From a virus, in the IMG/VR virus record IMGVR_UViG_3300046755_000050, positions 1 through 52,968 of that record: 52,968 nucleotides of DNA. One strand, 5' to 3'. The position numbers and the translations under genes are program-made. Positions 1-7,723 of this stretch are shown piece by piece (position 1 is the first letter of the stretch; every line of letters starts with the position of its first letter). Below the pieces are notes generated by a model. The model did no database searches and was not told the origin of the DNA. It saw nothing but the letters and a program-made list of their open reading frames with translations.

Positions 1-1161
1 TCAAGTGCAATTCGAGGTGGTTCATTTAACATAATCTTCCTTGATGAGTTTGCGTTTATACCTGCCAATATAGCAGATCAGTTTTTTAGTTCAGTTTATC
101 CTACAATATCATCTGGTAAAAAATCTAAAATGATGATTGTATCTACTCCTCATGGAATGAATATGTTTTATAAACTATGGAATGATGCTGTAAATAAAAA
201 CAATGATTATATTCCTATTGATGTTCATTGGTCAGAGGTTCCTGGAAGAGATGAAAAATGGAAAGAACAAACTATAAGAAATACAAGTGAGGCACAGTTT
301 TCACAAGAGTTTGATTGTGAGTTTGTTGGATCAATTGATACGTTATTAAATCCGTCTAAGTTAAGAACACTATCTCATAGTTCACCGATTATATCAAGTG
401 GTGGATTAGATATGTATGAAAGACCACAAAAAGGTAAAGACTATGTTATAACTGTTGACGTTGCAAGAGGAACTATGAAAGACTATTCAGCGTTTGTAGT
501 TATGGATGTTTCAAAAATGCCATATAGAATGGTTGCAAAATTTAGAGACAATGAAATTAAACCTATTTTATTTCCTCACACAATTGAAAAAGTTGCAAGA
601 CAATATAACAAAGCATATGTTTGTGTTGAAGTGAACGATATAGGACATCAAGTGGCAGACGCATTACAATTTGAATTAGAGTATGACAACTTAATGATGT
701 GTATGATGAAAGGCCGTGCAGGACAAATACTAGGTGGTGGATTTTCTAAAAAAGGTTCTCAAATGGGTGTTAAAATGACAAAACAAGTAAAGAGAGTTGG
801 ATGCACAAACTTAAAATCTTTGATTGAAGCAGACAAGTTACTTGTTAATGATTTTAATATTATTGAGGAACTTTCAACATTTATTAGAAAGGGTCATAGT
901 TTTCAGGCTGAAGAAGGTAACACAGATGATTTAGTTATGTGTTTAGTTATATTTGCATGGATATCAAATCAAAGATATTTCAAAGAACTTACAGACCAAG
1001 ACGTTAGAGCAAGAATGTATGAAGATCAGGCAAACGCAATAGAACAAGATATGGCACCATTCGGATTTATGAATGACGGAATTAATGATATGGAATCAAT
1101 AGTCGATGATCAAGGAGAAGTTTGGACTCCTGTTAACATACGAAAAGGTGATCTTCTCTAA
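1..1161 (+). CDS. terL: Large terminase subunit gp17, 5'-truncated by window edge
   Basis: ATPase/nuclease motor that packages DNA into the prohead. The frame is open from base 1, so the gene starts outside the window; 386 residues are visible against about 610 in T4. The first codons hold the Walker B region (IIFLDEFAF) and then the coupling motif VSTPHGMN, matching the end of the gp17 ATPase domain. The RNase H-like nuclease follows: VDVARG with a nearby KDYSAF, then VEVND and GNTDDLVM, which supply the expected acidic metal ligands. The gene directly precedes the sheath gene, as in T4. The ATG at 130 is internal and not a real start. Identity is confident; only the N-terminal ATPase half is missing. 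Confidence 0.95.
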   Translation, partial: SSAIRGGSFNIIFLDEFAFIPANIADQFFSSVYPTISSGKKSKMMIVSTPHGMNMFYKLWNDAVNKNNDYIPIDVHWSEVPGRDEKWKEQTIRNTSEAQFSQEFDCEFVGSIDTLLNPSKLRTLSHSSPIISSGGLDMYERPQKGKDYVITVDVARGTMKDYSAFVVMDVSKMPYRMVAKFRDNEIKPILFPHTIEKVARQYNKAYVCVEVNDIGHQVADALQFELEYDNLMMCMMKGRAGQILGGGFSKKGSQMGVKMTKQVKRVGCTNLKSLIEADKLLVNDFNIIEELSTFIRKGHSFQAEEGNTDDLVMCLVIFAWISNQRYFKELTDQDVRARMYEDQANAIEQDMAPFGFMNDGINDMESIVDDQGEVWTPVNIRKGDLL

Positions 1162-1172
1162 AATCTCATTTA

Positions 1173-1180
1173 CATAAATA
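1173..1180 (+). promoter_or_regulatory. Late promoter upstream of gene 18
   Basis: CATAAATA is one mismatch from the T4 late element TATAAATA. Predicted +1 is near 1186, giving a leader of about 42 nt that contains AAGGAGA ahead of the sheath ATG. Confidence 0.6.
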
Positions 1181-1227
1181 GAAGTGAGAATTAATGATAC
1201 TTTATTAGCTAATAAGGAGAACAACAT

Positions 1228-3135
1228 ATGGCATTTCAAGTTTCACCAGGTGTTCTTGTAAAAGAAAAAGATTTGACAAATGTTATACCGGCAGTAGCAA
1301 CATCTATTGGTGCTTACGCAGGTGATTTCACAAAGGGTCCCGTTGATGAAATCGTTACTATTACTTCAGAGAAGCAACTAGTAGCAACATTTGGAAAACC
1401 TAACTCGGATAACTTTGAGCACTTTTTTAGTGCTGCTAGTTTCCTAAGTTACTCAAATAATCTTAGAATTGTACGAGCAACAAATACTGGTCTATTAAAC
1501 GCAACTGCTGAGACAGGTGGTTTACTAGTAAAAAACACAGATGATTACCAAACAAACTTCCAAGATGGTCAAGGTTCAGTAGGACTTTGGGCTGCAAGAA
1601 CTGGTGGTGCATGGGGTAATGGTCTAAAAATTTCAATGTGTCCAAGTGCTTCAGTATATGAAGAACTTGCTAAAACAACAGTGGCAAGTTCAGACTTAGC
1701 TGTTGCTGACACTACAATAACATTAGCAGACGCTACAGGATTTAATGTAGGCGATATAGTTAATTTTGGTGAAGACGGTGGTTACGAATACAGAGTAACT
1801 TCTATTTCAACAAATGATATTACAATCGTTAGACATCCATCAGGCGTTGGCGGATTACACACAGTAGTTGCTAACGGCGCTTCAGTAAGAAGAAGATGGA
1901 GATACTATGACCTAGTAAGTGCTGCTCCAGGAACATCAGCGTATGCTTCAGAGAGAAATGGATCAAATGATGAAATTCACATCGTAGTTATAGACGAAGA
2001 TGGAGATATTTCAGGTGCATTAGGTTCAATACTAGAAGTGTATGATGCTGTTTCAGTTGCTTCAGACGCAAAAACTCCACAAGGAGATACTAACTATTAT
2101 AGAGATGTAATATTCGCTAGATCAGAATATATCTATTGGATGGATCATCACGCTAGTGGTACTAATTGGGGTTCTGCTGTTTTAAATACAACTTTCACAA
2201 GTGTAACAACATTATCAGATATTAGTTTGACTAACGGTGCTGATGGCACAACTGCTACTATCGGACAAATGAAAACTGCTTATGAGAAGTTCCAAGATAC
2301 AGAATCAGTTGATGTAAATTTAATCATCGCTGGTCCTTGTTCATCTGCTCATATTGATAACTTAATCACAGTTGCTGAAGAAAGAAAAGACGCTATGGTT
2401 TTTGCTTCTCCAGAAAGAAGTGATGTTGTCAATGTTACTAACACTAACACAGCAACTTCAAATATTGTTTCATTCTTTAATAATATCAGATCATCATCTT
2501 ATGTAGTTTTCGATAGTGGTTACAAATACACTTACGACAAATACAATGATGTATTCAGATATGTTCCATTAAACGGAGACATTGCTGGATTATGTGCTAG
2601 AACTGATCTAGTGGCAGATTCATGGTTCTCTCCTGCAGGATTAAACAGAGGAAATATTAGAGGCGCTGTAAAACTTGCTTTCAATCCTAATAAAATTGAA
2701 AGAGATCAGTTATACAGAGCAAGAATAAATCCCGTTGTTTCATTCCCAGGACAAGGAACAGTATTGTTTGGAGATAAAACAGGACTATCAAAAGCTAGTG
2801 CATTTGACAGAATCAATGTAAGAAGATTGTTTATCGTATTAGAGAAGGCAATCTCAACTGCTTCTAAATTTCAATTATTTGAGTTTAACGATGAGTTTAC
2901 TAGAGCACAATTTAGAAACATCGCTGAACCATTCCTAAGAGACGTACAAGGTCGAAGAGGAATTACAGACTTCTTGGTTGTTTGTGACGAAACAAATAAC
3001 ACAGGAGATGTAATTGATAGAAATGAGTTTAGAGCAGACATTTATGTCAAACCAGCTAGATCAATCAACTTTATAACACTAACTTTCGTTGCGACTAGAA
3101 CAGGCGTTGCTTTCGAAGAAGTGGTAGGAGCTTAG
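1228..3135 (+). CDS. gp18: Tail sheath protein gp18
   Basis: Contractile sheath subunit; 635 residues against 659 in T4. The N-terminus (MAFQVSPGVLVKEKDLT) is the usual start of phage sheath proteins. The C-terminal third (SFPGQGTVLFGDKTG, then INVRRLFIVLEKAI and FRADIYVKPARSINFITLTF) is the conserved sheath core that packs against the tube. The central part is a variable Thr/Asp-rich insertion domain expected on the outside of the tail. AAGGAGA supports the ATG at 1228. It follows gene 17 and precedes the tube gene, the T4 order. Confidence 0.96.
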   Translation: MAFQVSPGVLVKEKDLTNVIPAVATSIGAYAGDFTKGPVDEIVTITSEKQLVATFGKPNSDNFEHFFSAASFLSYSNNLRIVRATNTGLLNATAETGGLLVKNTDDYQTNFQDGQGSVGLWAARTGGAWGNGLKISMCPSASVYEELAKTTVASSDLAVADTTITLADATGFNVGDIVNFGEDGGYEYRVTSISTNDITIVRHPSGVGGLHTVVANGASVRRRWRYYDLVSAAPGTSAYASERNGSNDEIHIVVIDEDGDISGALGSILEVYDAVSVASDAKTPQGDTNYYRDVIFARSEYIYWMDHHASGTNWGSAVLNTTFTSVTTLSDISLTNGADGTTATIGQMKTAYEKFQDTESVDVNLIIAGPCSSAHIDNLITVAEERKDAMVFASPERSDVVNVTNTNTATSNIVSFFNNIRSSSYVVFDSGYKYTYDKYNDVFRYVPLNGDIAGLCARTDLVADSWFSPAGLNRGNIRGAVKLAFNPNKIERDQLYRARINPVVSFPGQGTVLFGDKTGLSKASAFDRINVRRLFIVLEKAISTASKFQLFEFNDEFTRAQFRNIAEPFLRDVQGRRGITDFLVVCDETNNTGDVIDRNEFRADIYVKPARSINFITLTFVATRTGVAFEEVVGA

Positions 3136-3145
3136 GAGGATAATT

Positions 3146-3673
3146 ATGCCAAGTATTAATGATTTTAAAGCTAGATTAAAAGGTGGCGGAGCTCGTCCTA
3201 ATCAGTTTAGAGTTACTCTACCATTTCCTGGATTTGCAGCTATCGGTGCTGAGACGGAGACTATGTCTTACCTTTGTACTTCAACTAGTTTGCCAGGAAT
3301 GACTATTGGAGAAATTGCTGTTCCATTTAGAGGAAGAGAGTTATATGTTGCAGGTGAAAGAACATTTGCTACATGGACTACTACAATTCTAAACGATAGT
3401 GATTTCTTAGTAAGAAACGCTTACGAAAGATGGATGAATGGTATCAACAACATGTCAGATAACGAAGGATTAACAAATCCATCTGACTACCAAGTTGACG
3501 CTTTCATTGATCAATTAGATAGAAGTGGAAATGTTATTAAGTCATACACGTTTAGAGGTATGTTCCCAACATCAATAGATGATATTGGATTGGGATATGA
3601 TCAAAACAATGCTATCGAGGAGTTCACAGCAACTCATAGATATCAATATTTTGAAACAAATACTACAACTTAA
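3146..3673 (+). CDS. gp19: Tail tube protein gp19
   Basis: Subunit of the inner tail tube through which DNA passes; 175 residues against 163 in T4. The tube-fold signature is visible: RPNQFRVTLPFP near the N-terminus, TSTSLPGMTIGEIAVPFRGRELYVAGERTF in the middle, and a C-terminal strand HRYQYFE. It lies 10 nt downstream of the sheath gene behind GGAGGA, so the two are probably co-transcribed and translationally linked. A GC-rich hairpin follows the stop codon and is likely the end of the 18-19 unit. Confidence 0.95.
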   Translation: MPSINDFKARLKGGGARPNQFRVTLPFPGFAAIGAETETMSYLCTSTSLPGMTIGEIAVPFRGRELYVAGERTFATWTTTILNDSDFLVRNAYERWMNGINNMSDNEGLTNPSDYQVDAFIDQLDRSGNVIKSYTFRGMFPTSIDDIGLGYDQNNAIEEFTATHRYQYFETNTTT

Positions 3674-3693
3674 TACAGATTAAGTGATTATGG

Positions 3694-3710
3694 GGGCGCT
3701 TTTAGCGCCC
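3694..3710 (+). terminator. Hairpin after gene 19
   Basis: Perfect 7-bp stem GGGCGCT / AGCGCCC with a TTT loop, unusually GC-rich for this genome. Only two T's follow before the next late promoter, so termination may be partial. Confidence 0.65.
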
Positions 3711-3711
3711 T

Positions 3712-3719
3712 TATAAATA
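3712..3719 (+). promoter_or_regulatory. Late promoter upstream of gene 20
   Basis: Perfect TATAAATA placed one base after the gene 19 hairpin. Predicted +1 near 3725, with the gene 20 start at 3752 behind AAGGAG. Confidence 0.8.
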
Positions 3720-3751
3720 AAAGTATATATAATGTTAAAAAGGAGTATTAA

Positions 3752-5266
3752 ATGGCTGAATTATTTGGATTCAAAATAGAACGATTAGGTAGTAAAGAAA
3801 CTGATCCAAGACAAAATATAGTACCACCTCAAGCAGACGATGGCACACAAGTTGTTCCTGCTGGAGGTTTTTTTGCGTCTTATGGCGGATTTGAACAAGG
3901 TACAAGAAACGAATTAGATTTAATAAGAAGATACAGAGAAGTTGCTCTACATCCTGAATGTGATAGTGCTGTTGAGGATATAGTATCAGAGTCAATTGTA
4001 TCTAATGAGAATCAACAATCAGTTCAACTTGATTTATCAAAAGTTGAATATACAGACGCAATCAAAAAGAAAATAAGAGAATCATTTAAAGATGTTTTAA
4101 ATCTTTTAAACTTTGATATTAAAGGGCATGACATCTTTAGAAGATGGTATGTTGATGGAAGAGTTTACTTTCATAAAATTATAGACAAAGATTCTCCAAG
4201 ATTGGGTATAACAGAATTAAGATATATTGATCCTAGAAAGATCAAAAAAATAAGAGAAGTAAGAAAACAAAGAACAGATGGTGTTCCAAGTTCATTTGCA
4301 TTTGAAAATAAGTTCCAAGAGTATTATATCTTTAACGAAAAAGGAATACATCCAACTTCAACATCTAACGCAGGTGGATTGAGAATTGCCACAGATGCCA
4401 TTGCATATTGTCCATCTGGATTAGTAGATCAATCACACAATCAAGTTTTATCTTATTTACATAAAGCAATTAAACCAGTTAATCAATTAAGAATGATTGA
4501 AGACGCTGTTGTTATTTACAGAATTGCAAGAGCACCTGAAAGAAGAATATTTTATATCGATGTAGGTAACTTACCTAAAATCAAGGCCGAACAATATCTA
4601 AGAGATGTTATGGCAAGATATAGAAATAAAATGGTCTATGATGCTTCTACTGGTGAAATCAGAGATGATAGAAATCAGATGAGTATGTTAGAAGATTTTT
4701 GGTTACCTCGTAGAGAAGGTGGTAGAGGAACTGAAATTACTACATTACCTGGTGGTCAAAACTTAGGACAAATAGAAGATATAGAATATTTCCAAAAGAA
4801 ATTATATAGATCATTAAATGTTCCAATTAGTAGATTAGAAAGTGGATCAGGATTCAATTTAGGAAGAGCTGCTGAAATTAGTAGAGATGAAGTTAAGTTT
4901 ACTAAATTCATTGGCAGACTAAGAAAAAAATTCTGTATGTTATTCCATGATTTATTAAAAACACAATTAGTTCTAAAAGGTGTTATTGCACCTGAAGAAT
5001 GGGATGTGTTACAAGGTAACATTACATACAATTTCTTACAAGATGGATATTTTGCTGAACTAAAAAATTCAGAAATGTTAGCTGCTAGATTAAATCTAGT
5101 TAGAGATGTAGAACAATATGTTGGTAAATATTTTTCACATGAATATATTAGAACTAAGATATTAAAACAAAACGAACTAGAACAAGCAGAAATAGATCAA
5201 CAAATTAAATCTGAGGCACCAGAACAACCACAACAAGAAGTGCCACAGGATAATAAAGGAGAATAA
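3752..5266 (+). CDS. gp20: Portal vertex protein gp20
   Basis: Dodecameric portal that nucleates prohead assembly and forms the DNA channel; 504 residues against 524 in T4. Recognisable blocks include the acidic segment LHPECDSAVEDIVSE, RYIDPRKIKKIREV, the conserved YRIARAPERRIFYIDVGN, and FQKKLYRSLNVPISRLES near residues 350-370. The C-terminus is Gln/Glu-rich and probably disordered. It begins behind AAGGAG with 6-nt spacing and has its own late promoter. The next gene starts 2 nt after its stop, so the prohead genes form one unit. Confidence 0.96.
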   Translation: MAELFGFKIERLGSKETDPRQNIVPPQADDGTQVVPAGGFFASYGGFEQGTRNELDLIRRYREVALHPECDSAVEDIVSESIVSNENQQSVQLDLSKVEYTDAIKKKIRESFKDVLNLLNFDIKGHDIFRRWYVDGRVYFHKIIDKDSPRLGITELRYIDPRKIKKIREVRKQRTDGVPSSFAFENKFQEYYIFNEKGIHPTSTSNAGGLRIATDAIAYCPSGLVDQSHNQVLSYLHKAIKPVNQLRMIEDAVVIYRIARAPERRIFYIDVGNLPKIKAEQYLRDVMARYRNKMVYDASTGEIRDDRNQMSMLEDFWLPRREGGRGTEITTLPGGQNLGQIEDIEYFQKKLYRSLNVPISRLESGSGFNLGRAAEISRDEVKFTKFIGRLRKKFCMLFHDLLKTQLVLKGVIAPEEWDVLQGNITYNFLQDGYFAELKNSEMLAARLNLVRDVEQYVGKYFSHEYIRTKILKQNELEQAEIDQQIKSEAPEQPQQEVPQDNKGE

Positions 5267-5268
5267 TT

Positions 5269-5493
5269 ATGAGTAAAGATGATATTAAAAAATTTGTAAA
5301 TTCAGTCGTAGATAACGATAACATACAAGCACAAAAAGACTTTGCAGCTGCTGTATCAGATAAGATCGGATCAGCAATCGATGCCCAAAAACAAGAAGTC
5401 GGTAGATCAATGTTTACAGGACAACAAGGTGTTGATGCTCCAGAAGCAAATGTTTTTAGTGGAGGTAATATAGAAGGATCAACAGATGGTTAA
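5269..5493 (+). CDS. Small prohead core-type protein (gp67-like by position)
   Basis: 74 residues, short and acidic. It sits immediately downstream of the portal gene where T4 carries gene 67, a small internal prohead core protein processed by gp21. The central pattern, F-x3-V-x-DKI-x3-IDAQKQEVGRSMF, is reminiscent of T4-like core proteins, and the Gly/Asp-rich tail looks disordered. The last codons overlap the next gene by 8 nt. The assignment rests mainly on position and size; sequence similarity to gp67 is weak by eye. Confidence 0.55.
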   Translation: MSKDDIKKFVNSVVDNDNIQAQKDFAAAVSDKIGSAIDAQKQEVGRSMFTGQQGVDAPEANVFSGGNIEGSTDG

Positions 5494-5743
5494 GACGTTC
5501 AGTAAATTTAAAGATGATATTATAACTGAATCAAATGACTATAAGAGAACTAGGCAATATAACAAATTGAATCCTAGATTGAAACAAGCAGTAGATATGG
5601 TGTTTAAAGCCGCTGATAAAAGTGGTGACGTTATTTCAAACTTTGAAAAAAATGTTAATACTGCTGCTAAAAAATTCAATGTTAAAGTAGATGACTTAAT
5701 GAATTATTTTGATAAAGAAACACTAACCATTTTAAGGAGATAG
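5486..5743 (+). CDS. Small prohead protein with capsid-targeting-like N-terminus (gp68 position)
   Basis: 85 residues, basic and helical. It lies where T4 has gene 68, another prohead core component. The N-terminus MVKTFSKFKDDIITES resembles the short peptides that start many proteins at 40549-51514, and IITE|S fits the gp21 cleavage pattern (hydrophobic-x-E). The rest (LKQAVDMVFKAADKSGDVI, then FNVKVDDLMNYFDKE) has no enzymatic motif. It overlaps the preceding gene by 8 nt, and the following ATG begins 1 nt after its stop. A role inside the prohead is inferred from context. Confidence 0.6.
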   Translation: MVKTFSKFKDDIITESNDYKRTRQYNKLNPRLKQAVDMVFKAADKSGDVISNFEKNVNTAAKKFNVKVDDLMNYFDKETLTILRR

Positions 5744-5744
5744 A

Positions 5745-6920
5745 ATGGCGTTCACAAGAGTTCCTGGATCGGGAGTACCACCTGCTGTAGCTTATTATAA
5801 TGATAGCGATAGTTTTACTATTGCAGGTTCAAATTTAAATCCTGGTACTACTCAACGTACTTTTAATGCTTTACTTTTTAATCCTGATGGAACAAAAATG
5901 TACACATTAGGAACTGATCAAGGATATGGTGCAGATAAAGACCTCTTTCAATACACATTGTCAACACCCTTTGATGTATCGACTGCTTCAGTTTCAGTTA
6001 ATGATTATATTGAAGTTGGAGAATGGTCCAGAGGTAACATGGATGTGAGATTTAATAATGACGGAACAAAACTTTTTGTTCTTTTTGATGCAATGAATCA
6101 AAATCAGAGAAGTAGAATTTATCAATACACTTTAAGTGTTGCTTACGATATTACCAGCACTGTAACATCAGGTGGATCTTTAGTAGTAGGGGATCAGTAT
6201 GATCAATTTTCAGCAATTCTATTTAACCAAGATGGTACAAAGATGTTTGCTAGTAGGTATGGGTACATATACAAATATACTTTAAATACTCCTTTTGATG
6301 TTACAACTGTTACAAATACAGACGGAAGTTTTTATCTACCCACCACAATCACTGGTATGCAATTTAATAATGATGGTACAAAGTTATTTACAACTTATAA
6401 TACATCAACAATTGGTACTAAAGCAACAATAACAGAATGGGCATTGTCAACTGCTTATGATCCCACAACTGCAATACAACCTGCAACTGCTACCTTTGAA
6501 ACTGATGAAACTACAAATTCTAATGGTGAAGTTCCTCTTCAATTTATGACTTTTAACAATACTGGAACAAAATTCTTTAGTTTTAACGGTACTAATGGAA
6601 ATATTAATGGTGGATTAGCAAAAATTAAAGAATGGAATCTAGCTTCAGCTTTTAGTATGTCAAGCTCTTCTTCAGGATCATCAGGATCAGTTTCTGGTCC
6701 TTGGGAATACGATGATACTGCTACAGAATCAGATACTTATCCTGGATCAACTAGAGGTGCAAATATAACTATTTCTGGTGGTGTAAAAACGTATATAAAA
6801 CCAGTGTCAGGAACAGCGGAAGAAGTTTATATTAGTACAAGAAAACTTGGTGAAACTAAAAATCGTGGCGAAGTATCTAAAACTTTTTATGATGCTCAAA
6901 ACGCTAAAGGAACACCATAA
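5745..6920 (+). CDS. Beta-propeller-like repeat protein inserted in the prohead cassette
   Basis: 391 residues with at least five repeats of the form F-N-x-D-G-T-K-hydrophobic-aromatic. The best copies begin near residues 45, 103, 160, 207 and 269, each followed by an (I/L)YQYTLS- or WALS-type strand and a T-A-Y/F-D turn. This is the look of WD/YncE-type propeller blades found in some phage virion proteins. A Ser/Gly linker near 305-320 leads to a separate C-terminal region. No signal peptide or membrane segment is visible. It interrupts the usual 20-67-68-21 order and is co-oriented with it, so a capsid-surface or virion role is likely but unproven. Confidence 0.6.
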   Translation: MAFTRVPGSGVPPAVAYYNDSDSFTIAGSNLNPGTTQRTFNALLFNPDGTKMYTLGTDQGYGADKDLFQYTLSTPFDVSTASVSVNDYIEVGEWSRGNMDVRFNNDGTKLFVLFDAMNQNQRSRIYQYTLSVAYDITSTVTSGGSLVVGDQYDQFSAILFNQDGTKMFASRYGYIYKYTLNTPFDVTTVTNTDGSFYLPTTITGMQFNNDGTKLFTTYNTSTIGTKATITEWALSTAYDPTTAIQPATATFETDETTNSNGEVPLQFMTFNNTGTKFFSFNGTNGNINGGLAKIKEWNLASAFSMSSSSSGSSGSVSGPWEYDDTATESDTYPGSTRGANITISGGVKTYIKPVSGTAEEVYISTRKLGETKNRGEVSKTFYDAQNAKGTP

Positions 6921-6955
6921 AATGTACTTTTTTTGCATTTTAAAGATAAAAAATG

Positions 6956-6963
6956 TATAAATA
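6956..6963 (+). promoter_or_regulatory. Late promoter upstream of gene 21
   Basis: Perfect TATAAATA. Predicted +1 is about 6969, which leaves a 23-nt leader with an AGGAT-type ribosome site before the ATG at 6992. Confidence 0.8.
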
Positions 6964-6991
6964 GTATTAAGAGAAAAGAGAGATAGGATAC

Positions 6992-7639
6992 ATGAAACTT
7001 ATTACCGAAGAAATAGAAAACGCCGAGTACATTATTGAAGAATCAGGTAACGGCAAAAAAAATTACTCTATAAAGGGTGTCTTCATGCAAGCGGACATCA
7101 AAAATAAAAACGGTAGAGTTTATCCTAGAGAGACTCTTCAAAAAGAAATCGCTCGATATACAAGAGAGTTTATCGACAAAAGTAGAGCATTTGGCGAACT
7201 AGGTCATCCTGACGGTCCCACTGTCAACCTAGAAAGAGTATCGCACATGATCAAATCTTTAACTCCAGAAGGAAATAACTTTATAGGAGAGGCGAAAGTC
7301 TTAGATACCCCATATGGAAAAATTGTGAAGTCTTTAATTGATGAGGGTGCAAAACTAGGAGTTTCATCTCGTGGAATGGGAACATTAAAATCATCTAATG
7401 GAATGAATGTTGTCAATGACGATTTTTATCTTGCTACAGCAGCTGATATAGTTGCAGACCCCAGCGCTCCAGACGCTTTCGTAGAAGGCATTATGGAAGG
7501 AAAAGAATGGGTATGGAATAATGGAATATTGAAAGAGCAAGAGATTAAAAAATTAAAATTACAGGCAGAGAGTAGAGAGAGAATATTAAGAGCAGATAAA
7601 AATGCTCAAGTATTTGAATCATTTCTTAAAAAACTGTAA
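6992..7639 (+). CDS. gp21: Prohead core protease gp21
   Basis: Serine protease that matures the prohead by cutting scaffold, capsid and internal proteins after hydrophobic-x-E. It has 215 residues against 212 in T4. Features visible: NKNGRVYPRETL near 38-49, the catalytic-type His in GELGHPDG (H72), GVSSRGMG carrying the Ser (S125/S126), and a downstream acidic segment ADIVADPSAPDAF (D156). This arrangement matches the phage prohead protease fold. Its specificity matters here because gp23 and the capsid-targeted proteins downstream carry matching cleavage sites. Confidence 0.95.
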   Translation: MKLITEEIENAEYIIEESGNGKKNYSIKGVFMQADIKNKNGRVYPRETLQKEIARYTREFIDKSRAFGELGHPDGPTVNLERVSHMIKSLTPEGNNFIGEAKVLDTPYGKIVKSLIDEGAKLGVSSRGMGTLKSSNGMNVVNDDFYLATAADIVADPSAPDAFVEGIMEGKEWVWNNGILKEQEIKKLKLQAESRERILRADKNAQVFESFLKKL

Positions 7640-7642
7640 TTT

Positions 7643-7650
7643 TATAAATA
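7643..7650 (+). promoter_or_regulatory. Late promoter upstream of gene 22
   Basis: Perfect TATAAATA just after the gene 21 stop. Predicted +1 is near 7656, directly at the base of the hairpin at 7657-7679. Confidence 0.8.
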
Positions 7651-7656
7651 ATAACT

Positions 7657-7695
7657 GACTCATTCAATTAGAGTGAGTCTATTATTGCAATAATA
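7657..7695 (+). other. 5'-terminal mRNA hairpin and palindrome in the gene 22 leader
   Basis: GACTCATT (7657-7664) pairs with AGTGAGTC (7672-7679) over 8 bp with one G-U pair, placing a stem at the extreme 5' end of the late transcript. It is followed by the perfect 16-nt palindrome TATTATTGCAATAATA (7680-7695). 5'-terminal stems can protect mRNAs from decay; whether this one does is inference. Confidence 0.5.
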
Positions 7696-7723
7696 TAAAG
7701 TTAAAATAGAGGAGATAAAACCA

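Noticed and set aside
130-1161. ATG at 130 as the start of the terminase gene
   Set aside because: The frame is open to base 1 and encodes the Walker B motif upstream, so 130 is internal.
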